This document shows positions 21,384-30,069 of a stretch of DNA of 31,463 nt, in pieces. The stretch's first letter is position 1. The number at the start of each line of letters is the position of its first letter. A model generated the notes under the pieces. It was not told the DNA's origin, ran no database searches, and saw nothing but the letters and a program-made list of their open reading frames with translations. The stretch is taken from positions 1 through 31,463 of the IMG/VR virus record IMGVR_UViG_3300025138_000198. One strand, written 5' to 3'. The position numbers were made by a program, and so were the translations under genes. The stretch comes from a virus.

Positions 21384-21857
21384 TTAGTTAGCGATATCAA
21401 CAAGACCACTATCAGCACCAGCATCATGCTGTCCGATAACCGCCCATGAAGAACCAGTCCACATACAGATTACAGCGTCACCGTCATCAACAAAGTTGAT
21501 GTCTGCATAACCTAGAGGGTCAGCAGGTGTACATACAGATGCACCACCGTCTGTGTCGTTGATGATAACTTTCAACTGACCTACAACTGTTCCGTCTGCA
21601 AGTGTAGTAGCGTTAGAACCAGCAGTTTGAAGCAAAGTCAAAGCAGTTGAAACTGAAAGAGCAGCTTGTGTTCCGTCAGAAATATCTTCTACAGAATTTG
21701 AGAATCCGATAAAAGATGGAAGGTTGTTAATAAAGTTAGTAACAGATACCTTCTTATTGATTGGTGTTCCAGTTGGGTCGTCCACAACATGCAACAAGTC
21801 TGCGCCTGCGATGCCTGTTGAAAGGTCAGTCAGTGCAGTAATTTTCTTATCAGCCAT
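21384..21857 (-). CDS. probable virion structural protein (MADKKITALTDLS type)
   Basis: The 157-residue protein opens MADKKITALTDLSTGIAGADLLHVVDDPTGTP, a common start for phage tail-fibre or head-decoration proteins, where the segment binds or trimerises. A Gly/Ala/Ser/Thr-rich beta body ending in WTGSSWAVIGQHD follows. AAGGAG lies about 7 bases before the ATG. It is flanked by hairpins, so its mRNA is probably abundant, as for a major virion component. Confidence 0.7.
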   Translation of the reverse strand: MADKKITALTDLSTGIAGADLLHVVDDPTGTPINKKVSVTNFINNLPSFIGFSNSVEDISDGTQAALSVSTALTLLQTAGSNATTLADGTVVGQLKVIINDTDGGASVCTPADPLGYADINFVDDGDAVICMWTGSSWAVIGQHDAGADSGLVDIAN

Positions 21858-21884
21858 TTTATATCTCCTTATTAAATAGCGTTA

Positions 21885-21944
21885 TTAAATACCTAGACAA
21901 TTCTAGGAATATTACTGTAGGTACACACTCGGCGTCCTACATCA
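21885..21944 (-). other. 93-base gap with two small hairpins
   Basis: The gap 21858-21950 contains a CCTAG/CTAGG stem and a TGTAGG/CCTACA stem but no coding frame. On the minus strand the CTAGG arm is followed by TATTT. These may form a weak terminator or a leader for the 21384-21857 gene. No TATAAATA box is present. Confidence 0.35.
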
Positions 21945-21950
21945 CCCATG

Positions 21951-22256
21951 TTATTCTTTTTTGGAGACTTTAGATATTTTTCTATCTATCGACTCTTGAC
22001 TAACATCAATTATATAACCGTTTAGAAGATCTTGAGTTACTTGTTTTGCACCAGTAAGTGCATTTATCAACCCAACATATTCTAATCTCTTCTTGTCATG
22101 CAAATCTAGTTCGGCCTTAACCTTTTCTATATCTGCATTTAGTACCATATCCTTTTGCAACACCTTGTTAAACAATACAGCTGCTTTGGTGCCAGGCACT
22201 AGTATAATGTTTTCTCGTCCATCTTGCAAATTATCTATTTCAGATTTCATTACCAT
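21951..22256 (-). CDS. small helical phage protein, unknown function
   Basis: The 101-residue protein has helical segments (KAAVLFNKVLQKDMVLNADIEKVKAELDLHDKKR) and a basic C-terminus. AAGGTG lies about 8 bases before the ATG at 22256. A late box at 22284-22291 lies 28 bases upstream, so it is a late product and probably an assembly or virion component. Confidence 0.6.
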   Translation of the reverse strand: MVMKSEIDNLQDGRENIILVPGTKAAVLFNKVLQKDMVLNADIEKVKAELDLHDKKRLEYVGLINALTGAKQVTQDLLNGYIIDVSQESIDRKISKVSKKE

Positions 22257-22283
22257 ATTATATTCACCTTTAATTTATAATAT

Positions 22284-22291
22284 TATTTATA
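22284..22291 (-). promoter_or_regulatory. T4-type late promoter for the 21951-22256 gene
   Basis: A perfect TATAAATA box on the minus strand, 28 bases before the start codon at 22256, in a 63-base gap between genes. Confidence 0.75.
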
Positions 22292-22319
22292 AGACTTTTT
22301 GGCCTTATTTTTTCAGTTA

Positions 22320-23510
22320 TTATGTAGTAGTAACTCCGTTTAGGATAGAACCAGTTCCACTTGTAGAACCTACTTGTGAGTGTAATACAATATCAGAAGT
22401 CTTATCTTCTGCAAGTATAGCATCAAACTCATCAGCACTTGAACCGTTTGTAGCATCAAAGATGATTGTACCACTAGTATCTCTACCTTCTGTACCATCT
22501 TCAAGCAATCCAATTTTGACAGCAGTATCTTCACCAGTTCTTGTAATACCAGTAATATCTGTAGTTCCACTATCTCCTTGAACAACTAAGTCTAATCCCT
22601 CATCACACAAACTGTCGTGTCCATCAGCAGAGAAGTTTAGAATTACATCGTTTGCAACTGTAACTGGTCTTGAAAGTGTGACACTTGTTCCACCATTTGT
22701 TGCAGTAACAGTTAATGAACCATCTTGTGATAGGTCAGTTGAACCATTTTCGTCTGTCAATGGTGTTGCATTTGCCTGTCCGTAAACTTTCATACCTACT
22801 GCAATTGTACCAGAGTTACCATCTAGAACCAAAGCAGTTGTTGCTGTTGTAATTGCACCATTTACCGTTCCAACAATAGCAGCAACGGAGTCAAGAACAA
22901 TTCTACCAGCAGGAACAGCGTCAGTACCACCTTCTTGTCTTATTGCAAGGATAGATGTTCCATCTTCTTCTGTAGCATCAGCAGAACCGTTGAAAACGAT
23001 TGCTTTTGTGTTAAATCCAATAAAACCAGCAGCGGCTGCTTGTAGTGAACCTCTGAATGTAATTTGGTTTGTTCCAGAACCAGAGTGATATTGGGCAGCA
23101 ATTGTGTTGTCCTCTACCATGTCTGTCGCACCAAGTCTATTTAATAGAATGTATGCTTTGTTTGTTACTGTTTGGTTCGCTGTTACAGCGGCACTTGTCA
23201 TGTCTACTGCTTCATCGAATGTTAGTGTTATATCAAATGTTGCACTATCGGCATATATACCGTCTGTCCAATCAATTGAGCGTACCGTAGCCGAACCAGC
23301 GACTGCCGCAAGATTTCTAATACAAACTAGGATTTCTGGTTGAGCATCTTTATTGTCATTTCCAGAAGCCGCAAGGCCGGCAGCAAGCGCCCACCCACCA
23401 CTTGTTGCAATGGCGTTTTGTCTACTTCCCATTGATCCAGCAGCATTATCATCTTCAGGCAAGAATTTTGGTCGGTTAGCGACACTTGTATTTGATCCCC
23501 ATAAACCCAT
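22320..23510 (-). CDS. virion structural protein (MGLWGSN type)
   Basis: The 396-residue protein starts MGLWGSNTSVANRPKFLPEDDNAAGSMGSRQ, which I recognise from conserved structural proteins of T4-like marine phages. The rest is low in charge, rich in Gly, Thr, Ser, Ala and Asp, with Ig-like or beta-prism character (DSATFDITLTFDEAVDM, GTSVTLSRPVTVANDVIL). It is probably a head decoration or tail protein. AAGGAG lies about 7 bases before the ATG and a late promoter 36 bases before it, consistent with high late expression. Confidence 0.8.
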   Translation of the reverse strand: MGLWGSNTSVANRPKFLPEDDNAAGSMGSRQNAIATSGGWALAAGLAASGNDNKDAQPEILVCIRNLAAVAGSATVRSIDWTDGIYADSATFDITLTFDEAVDMTSAAVTANQTVTNKAYILLNRLGATDMVEDNTIAAQYHSGSGTNQITFRGSLQAAAAGFIGFNTKAIVFNGSADATEEDGTSILAIRQEGGTDAVPAGRIVLDSVAAIVGTVNGAITTATTALVLDGNSGTIAVGMKVYGQANATPLTDENGSTDLSQDGSLTVTATNGGTSVTLSRPVTVANDVILNFSADGHDSLCDEGLDLVVQGDSGTTDITGITRTGEDTAVKIGLLEDGTEGRDTSGTIIFDATNGSSADEFDAILAEDKTSDIVLHSQVGSTSGTGSILNGVTTT

Positions 23511-23545
23511 TTTAATCTCCTTTAGATATTTAATCTATTTCTATT

Positions 23546-23553
23546 TATTTATA
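23546..23553 (-). promoter_or_regulatory. T4-type late promoter for the MGLWGSN-type structural gene
   Basis: A perfect TATAAATA box on the minus strand, 36 bases before the start codon at 23510, in the 44-base gap after the HAD-phosphatase gene. Confidence 0.75.
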
Positions 23554-23554
23554 A

Positions 23555-24067
23555 TTATCTGTATCCCAAAGACTTCAATCTATTAATAGTTTTGTTCACA
23601 CTAGTATGATGAACCCCTATTCCACCTCTTTGTTCCCACTCCTTTATGTTTTTAATATAATCATCAACGAGAACAGAAGGTTTACCATCTTTTGTGGCGT
23701 ATGCCTGTTTCTGATCTCTTTGTACTAAATGAATGTTACCTCTTTTAACATTCGTATTTTTAGCCAACCACTTCATCTTCCCTGGCCTTGAATTACTATC
23801 TCTTTTTGAGTAAGCAGAAAGAATATGTGTGTCATACCTAGCAATAAACTGCCATAACTTCTTAGAAGCAGGCATCCATTCTAAACTTGCCCAGAAATCT
23901 TTAGTATCACTAATCTTTTGCCATCGTTCACTTTTATCAGCAGTAACAAATGAACCCCCAGAAGCTTTATCAGCACCAGCCATAAAGTTACATAGGACTT
24001 GATCCATATCACAATATATAATAGGCAAATCTTCTTTTGCCGTCATTAACTCCGAAAGAGTTCTCAT
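23555..24067 (-). CDS. HAD-superfamily 5'-nucleotidase-like phosphatase
   Basis: The 170-residue protein has HAD motif I YCDMDQVL (D20, D22), motif II at HILSAYS (S84), a Lys-rich segment (RPGKMKW), and motif IV LVDDYIKN (D135, D136), matching deoxynucleotidase-type HAD proteins (NT5C-like). It likely removes phosphate from (deoxy)nucleotide monophosphates. The N-terminus MRTLSELMTAKE loosely resembles the head-targeting decapeptides found upstream, but the Glu is displaced by two residues. It lies between structural genes, which is unusual for a metabolic enzyme. Confidence 0.82.
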   Translation of the reverse strand: MRTLSELMTAKEDLPIIYCDMDQVLCNFMAGADKASGGSFVTADKSERWQKISDTKDFWASLEWMPASKKLWQFIARYDTHILSAYSKRDSNSRPGKMKWLAKNTNVKRGNIHLVQRDQKQAYATKDGKPSVLVDDYIKNIKEWEQRGGIGVHHTSVNKTINRLKSLGYR

Positions 24068-24070
24068 TTG

Positions 24071-24595
24071 TTAATCCTTTATTTTAGGATCAATTTCGAC
24101 CTTTGCAGCTGGTTCACCAGTTGCGGCTTTTGAACCTTTTGCGAAATCTTTTTTCTCTTTCATCTTCTTTTTGTTCTCATCTTCAAAAGGATTCTTACCC
24201 TCTTGTCCACTCCAAACTTTCTTTAGAGCTTCCCTCATAGATAATGACTTACCATTCATTGCAGAGAGTTGTTCTTCAACTTCTTTTTTAGATTTTTCAT
24301 CTACACCAAGTGGAGCCTTTTTTTCTTCTACTGGGTTAGCAGAGGAAAATGTCCACTCTTTAAGTTTACCGATTAGAGTTTTTACTGCTTCAGATTTTTC
24401 GCCTTTATAGTTCTTATCAACATAGTCAAAGAACTTCTTTTTGTCTGCATCTGTTTTTAGTTCGCCTGGTGAACTAATCTTAAATTTTTTCATAGCAGCA
24501 TTAAAGAATTTTTGGTATTCTTCTTTACTTCCATCTGTTAGACTAGCCTTAATCGCCTCTTCAAGACTACCCTCTTTTTTATCAAAATATGCCAT
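24071..24595 (-). CDS. conserved phage protein with KEEYQKFF domain, probable head or assembly role
   Basis: The N-terminal 65 residues (DKKEGSLEEAIKASLTDGSKEEYQKFFNAAMKKFKISSPGEL, then KKKFFDYVDKNYKGEK) form a module I recognise from conserved proteins in the structural region of T4-like marine phages. The remaining part is Lys/Glu-rich and probably disordered. AGGAG lies 7 bases before the ATG. Function unproven. Confidence 0.7.
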   Translation of the reverse strand: MAYFDKKEGSLEEAIKASLTDGSKEEYQKFFNAAMKKFKISSPGELKTDADKKKFFDYVDKNYKGEKSEAVKTLIGKLKEWTFSSANPVEEKKAPLGVDEKSKKEVEEQLSAMNGKSLSMREALKKVWSGQEGKNPFEDENKKKMKEKKDFAKGSKAATGEPAAKVEIDPKIKD

Positions 24596-24604
24596 TTTAG
24601 TCTC

Positions 24605-25789
24605 CTATTTTTTTAGCGCATTAAGCAAGTCTTTATATGACTTTGCAATTTGGGTTTGAAATTTTTGCTTTTCAATTGATGTTCTTAATTTACTGTACCT
24701 ATCAAAGACAGCTCTTGCAATAGGTTCTTTTACTTTAACTTTTTTATTATCATTAAACTTGACATCTTTCATTCCTCTTAGACTAATTGTTTTTCTAAGT
24801 TGCATGAGGATGTTATTATCAGCTTGTTTGACATCATCATCTGTAGCAAAATCGTCAATATCAGCAGGGTCAACTTTTTCGTTTTTAGGTTTCTCTCCTC
24901 TTTCTTTCTTGGAGATTGCGATAGCAGCTTGTTGTGCTCTTGAAGCTGCTTTACCTTCATCAATTTCTACTCCTTCTGGAACAACTCTTAGTTTACCAGC
25001 AATGTATAGTGGATGCATCTTCATTGCTTTTTGTGCATCTTCCTCGTCATTACTGTCTACTTTAACTACGAACCTTCCACCTTTAGTCTCTAACTTGTAT
25101 GCAATATTACCCATTGCATCGTCTACATCAGTAGCGATATTTTTCATTTTACCTTCTTTGACATATGCCAACAGTTCTTCATTTTGTCTTTTCAAAACAG
25201 CTGCAACTTGTGAGTGTTTTGATAAATTCTTTTTAATTTTTTCTATTGCTTTTACAGCGCCAGTCATATTACCTTGCTTATATCTAGGATCGGAAGCGAT
25301 TCCAATTGCCATTTTTACCTCTTTCGGTGAAAAGTTCTCATCAAGGTCTAATGTATCACACTCGTCGGCCAATGTCAAGTCTTTTTCTTCATTATATCCT
25401 TCTATTTTGATACTTTTCATTGATGCACCCATATCACCAAGTGCTAGACTTACATTACCGTCTGGTCTCTTGTATAAGAAGTACTTCATACCACCACTAG
25501 GGTTGCCTGATTTAGGATCTATTCTTTGCATAGTAATTTTCTCACCCATTCCAGAAGAACCCATCTTAACTTTTCTTTTGGATTTTACTACAAATTTATT
25601 AGACATATTACTTGAAATAGATGAATCATAACCAATGTCCAATGTCTGTTTTGGTTTTACTTTATCAAATGCATTTACAGCATCTTTTTTAACATCTTCA
25701 TTTACAATGCCTGCTTTTCTACTATTAATGGAATCAGTATTTTCCATAACTTTAGCATAAAGTTCGTATATATTAGTATATTTGCTCAT
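24605..25789 (-). CDS. large basic phage protein, probable virion component
   Basis: The 394-residue protein is Lys-rich, with a mixed beta region (about 55-170), a helical region (CDTLDLDENFSPKEVKMAIGIAS, then GAVKAIEKIKKNLSKH), a small alpha/beta domain around YKLETKGGRFVVKVDSNDEEDAQKAMKMHPLY, and a helical C-terminus. Many short charged repeats give a mosaic look. AAGGA lies 6 bases before the ATG and a late promoter 20 bases before it. No known family was recognised. Confidence 0.65.
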   Translation of the reverse strand: MSKYTNIYELYAKVMENTDSINSRKAGIVNEDVKKDAVNAFDKVKPKQTLDIGYDSSISSNMSNKFVVKSKRKVKMGSSGMGEKITMQRIDPKSGNPSGGMKYFLYKRPDGNVSLALGDMGASMKSIKIEGYNEEKDLTLADECDTLDLDENFSPKEVKMAIGIASDPRYKQGNMTGAVKAIEKIKKNLSKHSQVAAVLKRQNEELLAYVKEGKMKNIATDVDDAMGNIAYKLETKGGRFVVKVDSNDEEDAQKAMKMHPLYIAGKLRVVPEGVEIDEGKAASRAQQAAIAISKKERGEKPKNEKVDPADIDDFATDDDVKQADNNILMQLRKTISLRGMKDVKFNDNKKVKVKEPIARAVFDRYSKLRTSIEKQKFQTQIAKSYKDLLNALKK

Positions 25790-25808
25790 GTTAATTCCTT
25801 TATAGTAT

Positions 25809-25816
25809 TATTTATA
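25809..25816 (-). promoter_or_regulatory. T4-type late promoter for the 24605-25789 gene
   Basis: A perfect TATAAATA box on the minus strand, 20 bases before the start at 25789, in the 30-base gap between genes. Confidence 0.75.
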
Positions 25817-25819
25817 AAA

Positions 25820-27619
25820 TTAAGCACCTGCTCCGTGTATAGTTTTTAGAGTACTTCCAGCAGAGTTCTTAATTAGTAGTGTAGATAGTGTTTTTAATTG
25901 AACAGAACCAATAGCATCATCTGCCATATTAGCTTCTGCAATTGTATCATCAGCAATTTCAGCACCTACAATACCACCGTTTTTAATTGTTACGGCACCA
26001 CTTGATACAGCAAAGTTGTCTGAACTAAATGATGCAACACCTTTATTAGATGTAGTTGCATCTTCACCAGCAATTGTAATTGTATTATTTGAAACTGTAG
26101 TATCAATACCTTCACCACCAGTAAAGTTTAAAGTATCTGTTCCTACAGCAACAGCATCATCACTACCACTATCGGCACCAATTGTTAGTGAACTAGATAT
26201 GGCAGCAGTTGTCATACTAGTAATCAAACCTTGACTATTAAATGTTATAACTGGAATTGCAGTAGTTGAACCTACAGTTGCACCAGTAACAATATCTGCA
26301 AGGACATTATTTCTTGTGAAATCTTCTTGTAGTATACTTTGGCCTTCATCAGAACCAGAAGTATTTGTAGCATCGAGAATAATTTCATCTCCACTATCAT
26401 CTTCTAATGCGATACCATCATTTAAATCATCATCAACATGAATGTACTTCTTTGCAAAATCGTCATAACGAAGCATTGCACCATGAAATCTAGAACCAGA
26501 ATCTATATCATCCAAACCAAATAGTTTGATTTCTCCACCACCACCACCAGAGATTTCTCCTTGTGCAGTAGCTTTTGCATTTTCAGTAATAATTGGCGAA
26601 AGATTTTTAATAGTCTGTCCAAACATTTCCTTAAACTTGGAAAGGTCGGCACGCACCTTTTCTACTTCTGTTCTTTCGTCTATGACTTCTGGATCATTCT
26701 TATCATAAGCAACTGTATCAAGTTGTCTAAGAACATCATCAACATAGCTTTGAGCATCATCAACCTTACTTTGAAATACTGTCTTATTATCTTGATATGC
26801 CTGTATAACTGGATTGAGTTTATCTTTCTCCATCCTTTCAACTTGTGCTTGATGCATGTCAGCAATTCTTGATTTCTTTTCATCAATTGCTGATTGTCTA
26901 TCTTTTTCAAGTTCTTTCATCTCTTTCTTATAAACTTGTGAATTAATATCACCCCTCTTTAGAGCTTCATATAATTCTTTTCTTTTTTCTAAGTTTATAT
27001 AAGTATCAGCATCTTCTTGAAATTGGGAAGTTACCGATTGTTTACCTAGTTTTCTAGTTGGTTGTATAGGTTGAATTGGTGTAATTGGTTTCACCTCTTC
27101 ACTAACAACTTTCTTTTTGATAACTGGTTTTTTCTTCTCTTCTACAATCGGTTCAGGCTTAACACTTACCTTAATCTCATCGGTGTTAAACCCAATTTTA
27201 TTGTTCTCTTCTAAACCAAAAGCCCTTGCAACAGATGCTGATGGTTTTTTAATTTCTTTTGTTTCTTCTGTAACTTCTTCTTTTTTTACTTTAAAATCAG
27301 TTATATTACCAAAGATACTAACTAGTTCTTGCAAACTTTCTTTTGCTTTTTCTATAGAGGGTTTTACTTCTTCAAGGTTTTTAACCTCTTCCTCATGTTT
27401 CTGACCTTTGTTATTAAAACTGTCTACTGGAATAAAAGACTCATCAATAGAAAAAAAATTAACTTTATCTTCTATTCTCTTTTCTTCAGCAAGTTGGGCT
27501 TCAATCTTCTTTTCCAGAACTTTTGCCTGTTTTTGTTTTTTATCCTCACGAACATCATCTATGGATAAACCAGCGAGTTTTCGTAATTTCATTTTTGGTT
27601 TTAAATCATCCATATCCAT
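25820..27619 (-). CDS. large virion structural protein: coiled coil plus fibre-like C-terminus
   Basis: The start is the ATG at 27619, overlapping the upstream stop as TAATG; an alternative ATG lies two codons further in. Of about 599 residues, roughly the first 340 are charged and coiled-coil rich (KQKQAKVLEKKIEAQLAEEKR, KELYEALKRGD, DKLNPVIQAYQDN). A Gly hinge (SGGGGGE) leads to a beta-rich C-terminus with repeats typical of tail-fibre or neck-fibre proteins (NTITIAGEDATTSNKGVASF, GAVTIKNGGIVGAEIADDTI). It is likely a fibre or whisker component. Confidence 0.75.
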   Translation of the reverse strand: MDMDDLKPKMKLRKLAGLSIDDVREDKKQKQAKVLEKKIEAQLAEEKRIEDKVNFFSIDESFIPVDSFNNKGQKHEEEVKNLEEVKPSIEKAKESLQELVSIFGNITDFKVKKEEVTEETKEIKKPSASVARAFGLEENNKIGFNTDEIKVSVKPEPIVEEKKKPVIKKKVVSEEVKPITPIQPIQPTRKLGKQSVTSQFQEDADTYINLEKRKELYEALKRGDINSQVYKKEMKELEKDRQSAIDEKKSRIADMHQAQVERMEKDKLNPVIQAYQDNKTVFQSKVDDAQSYVDDVLRQLDTVAYDKNDPEVIDERTEVEKVRADLSKFKEMFGQTIKNLSPIITENAKATAQGEISGGGGGEIKLFGLDDIDSGSRFHGAMLRYDDFAKKYIHVDDDLNDGIALEDDSGDEIILDATNTSGSDEGQSILQEDFTRNNVLADIVTGATVGSTTAIPVITFNSQGLITSMTTAAISSSLTIGADSGSDDAVAVGTDTLNFTGGEGIDTTVSNNTITIAGEDATTSNKGVASFSSDNFAVSSGAVTIKNGGIVGAEIADDTIAEANMADDAIGSVQLKTLSTLLIKNSAGSTLKTIHGAGA

Positions 27620-30069
27620 TAACCTTTCATCAAGTCTGTTACAGATTTGGTACTCCAAAACTTACACGACCAATATTTTGCTTTCCATTTAGGCCCAGGA
27701 TCTTTATCACAACCATGTCTGGCTCTAAATGCTTTTCTTCTTGCTGGGTCATCTCTTTTGATAGACATATTAGGGTCACCAAATTCGACTTTAACTACGT
27801 TACCTTTGTCATTCTTGACATAAACTTTGTATTTTTTAACATCACCCTTTGTAGGATTATTTAGTTTTTTTCCTTCGGCATCTTCTTCAACTTCACCCCA
27901 ATCATTCATTTTTTTAAATTCTGTAAATGATGCGGCAAGTTTTCTTACTGCTTTTCTTCTTGCAAATTGGGTTTGTCCAGCTTTACCCTTTTTAGGAATT
28001 AGTAAGTTAGGTAATTTTTTATCTTTCTTTAGAGTTGTTTTTTCACCGACATCAGTTTCCTCTGGCACACAATTGGGTACTTCTTTTCCACCCTTCATTT
28101 TCATACCAACTTGTTTGTAACCACTCCAACATGGGCCTGATTCAGATTGTAATGATTCTTCATCAAATCCATCAACCTCGGCACAATCATCACAACAACC
28201 AACCTTTTCAAGCATTGTATCGTGAACTTCATTTAATTTCCACCACCAATCTTCACCATGTTTTAGTTCGTAGTTTGCACGAACAGCTTGATTTTCAAAC
28301 CATTCATTAACTTGTCCTGGCGTTACTTTCTTAGTATGATTTGTATACTCATCTGTACCTAACTCATATGATTCTTTTTTCTTTGCTTTATGTGCTTTCT
28401 TTGCAGCTCTTACTTTACCTTGTAAATCTGGGTCTGCCTTACCACCAGTTAACATTGAGTTCACTCTTGCAAATGCCCATTGTTGTGGTGTAGTGCCTGG
28501 GCGATGTCCACCTTTCCATGCAGCCATACCTCTGTCATATGACTTTTTAAGAATACCATATGGAACACCAGTTTCACTAGATTTCTTTACAAGTCCAGCA
28601 ATTTTTTCGTCTAGTTGGACAGACTCTACATAAGGTTTTTGTTTCACGCCTCTCTCCTTTTCAACTTCTTTATTTGCTTTATCAAGTATCTGATCTGTAT
28701 CATAACTAGGATTAAACTCTATAGGTTCAGTTGGATCGCCTCTAACGAAAGCACCTTTTGACTTATCTTGTTTTGGATCTACTTGGCCTGGATAATGTAT
28801 GAAATCTTCATTCTTGTCAAGTATTTCACCATACATCTGTTTATACTTCTTGGTGTATTGTGATGGTTTAGTAGTTGCACCTTTATCGCCAGGCGCTTTA
28901 TCACTAGAACCACCCTTTGCAAAATGTCTTGCACGAGCAATCTTTGTAGATTTAGACATTTCATCACCCTCTGTATCTTTAGAATAATACTTAGCGGGCT
29001 GTGTTCCTTTTACATCTGCAACATCACCTTTTACTTGTTTTGTCTTTGTAATCTTTTTAGGTTCTTCTCTTAGTCTTGGTTCTCTTCTATTCTTAGATGG
29101 ATCTTCCATTTTTAAATTACTAGGGTCGTTATTAAGTGGGTTATTATCTCTGTGTCCAACATCTAAACCTTGAACTGCTTTATTACCCATAATTCTACGA
29201 GCCTGATTTCTAGAAGAACGTCTTGCAATCTGTTCTGGTGTACCTTGATAGTTATCGTATTCTTTTCTATAGTTTCTAACTTCTGTTAACCATGCCTTGT
29301 GGACTTTGCCAGATGAATCATTAAATGATATATAATTAGTTCCTCTTGAAATAATTTTACCATCAATACCATTTGCACTAATCATTTCTCCAACCAACCA
29401 GATTTTTCCAGTGAGATACTTATCTCTTAGAGTTTCATAGTCATCCATGTCACCCATGTCTTTTTCTTCTCTGATACCCATATATTTACGAACATCATTA
29501 AATAACTTTCTTGCAGTTGTTTCATCAGAAGCAACTCCTTGTTTGAAAATATCAAAACTGTTTGCAGTTGCAGCAGCTCTCATCTTCGATGCCGACATAC
29601 CTTCAACACCCTCTGCATCTGGGTCTCTTTCTCCAGCAGAAATAACTCTGATTTCATCGAAACCATAATAACCGTGTTTTTTACCTTCTACACCATTATA
29701 CTGATTTAATAGTCTTTCAAACTCTTTTACTCTATCAGAACCAGCAATCATAGTGATTGACTTGTATCCTTGTCCATGTAATCTAACGGCAATGTCAAAC
29801 ACATTTCTTATTTTAGTGTCTGCGATAATGTTTCTAGAATGTTTCTTAAATATCTTTCTCATGTATGCGACTTTTAGAGCATACGGTAAAGGGTCTTTAG
29901 CAGGACTTTGGGATTGTGAAGCAAAGATAGAATAATCTTTAGAACCAGAAGAGGTTTTTGCAACCTTCATGATTAGTTTTTCATGTCCAATTGTTGGTGG
30001 ATTAAACCTACCGAAAGTGAACGTATGATTAAACTTAGCTTCGTTAAGTATTTGTTTAAATTTTTTCAT
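27619..30069 (-). CDS. 816-residue mosaic protein: nucleotidyltransferase, HNH-like and small phage modules
   Basis: Residues 1-10 (MKKFKQILNE) look like a head-targeting signal. Residues 15-165 are a nucleotidyltransferase of the HxGH type (TFGRFNPPTIGH, 18-29; GMSASKMR, 157-164, near the ISSTxxR position), as in NMN adenylyl- or cytidylyltransferases. Residues 300-325 hold an HNH-like motif (GHRDNNPLNNDPSNLK, H306). Further modules follow: a GHRPGTTPQQWAFARVN block at 521-537, a Cys-rich patch at 625-647, and a C-terminal domain (YKVYVKN through KWKAKYWSCK). Its start overlaps the upstream stop as ATGA. Multiple (I/L)xE sites between modules suggest it could be a polyprotein. Confidence 0.75.
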   Translation of the reverse strand: MKKFKQILNEAKFNHTFTFGRFNPPTIGHEKLIMKVAKTSSGSKDYSIFASQSQSPAKDPLPYALKVAYMRKIFKKHSRNIIADTKIRNVFDIAVRLHGQGYKSITMIAGSDRVKEFERLLNQYNGVEGKKHGYYGFDEIRVISAGERDPDAEGVEGMSASKMRAAATANSFDIFKQGVASDETTARKLFNDVRKYMGIREEKDMGDMDDYETLRDKYLTGKIWLVGEMISANGIDGKIISRGTNYISFNDSSGKVHKAWLTEVRNYRKEYDNYQGTPEQIARRSSRNQARRIMGNKAVQGLDVGHRDNNPLNNDPSNLKMEDPSKNRREPRLREEPKKITKTKQVKGDVADVKGTQPAKYYSKDTEGDEMSKSTKIARARHFAKGGSSDKAPGDKGATTKPSQYTKKYKQMYGEILDKNEDFIHYPGQVDPKQDKSKGAFVRGDPTEPIEFNPSYDTDQILDKANKEVEKERGVKQKPYVESVQLDEKIAGLVKKSSETGVPYGILKKSYDRGMAAWKGGHRPGTTPQQWAFARVNSMLTGGKADPDLQGKVRAAKKAHKAKKKESYELGTDEYTNHTKKVTPGQVNEWFENQAVRANYELKHGEDWWWKLNEVHDTMLEKVGCCDDCAEVDGFDEESLQSESGPCWSGYKQVGMKMKGGKEVPNCVPEETDVGEKTTLKKDKKLPNLLIPKKGKAGQTQFARRKAVRKLAASFTEFKKMNDWGEVEEDAEGKKLNNPTKGDVKKYKVYVKNDKGNVVKVEFGDPNMSIKRDDPARRKAFRARHGCDKDPGPKWKAKYWSCKFWSTKSVTDLMKG

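Noticed and set aside
24778-24963. Alternative minus-strand frames inside the 24.6-25.8 kb gene
   Set aside because: No ribosome sites and atypical residue composition; shadows of the main frame.
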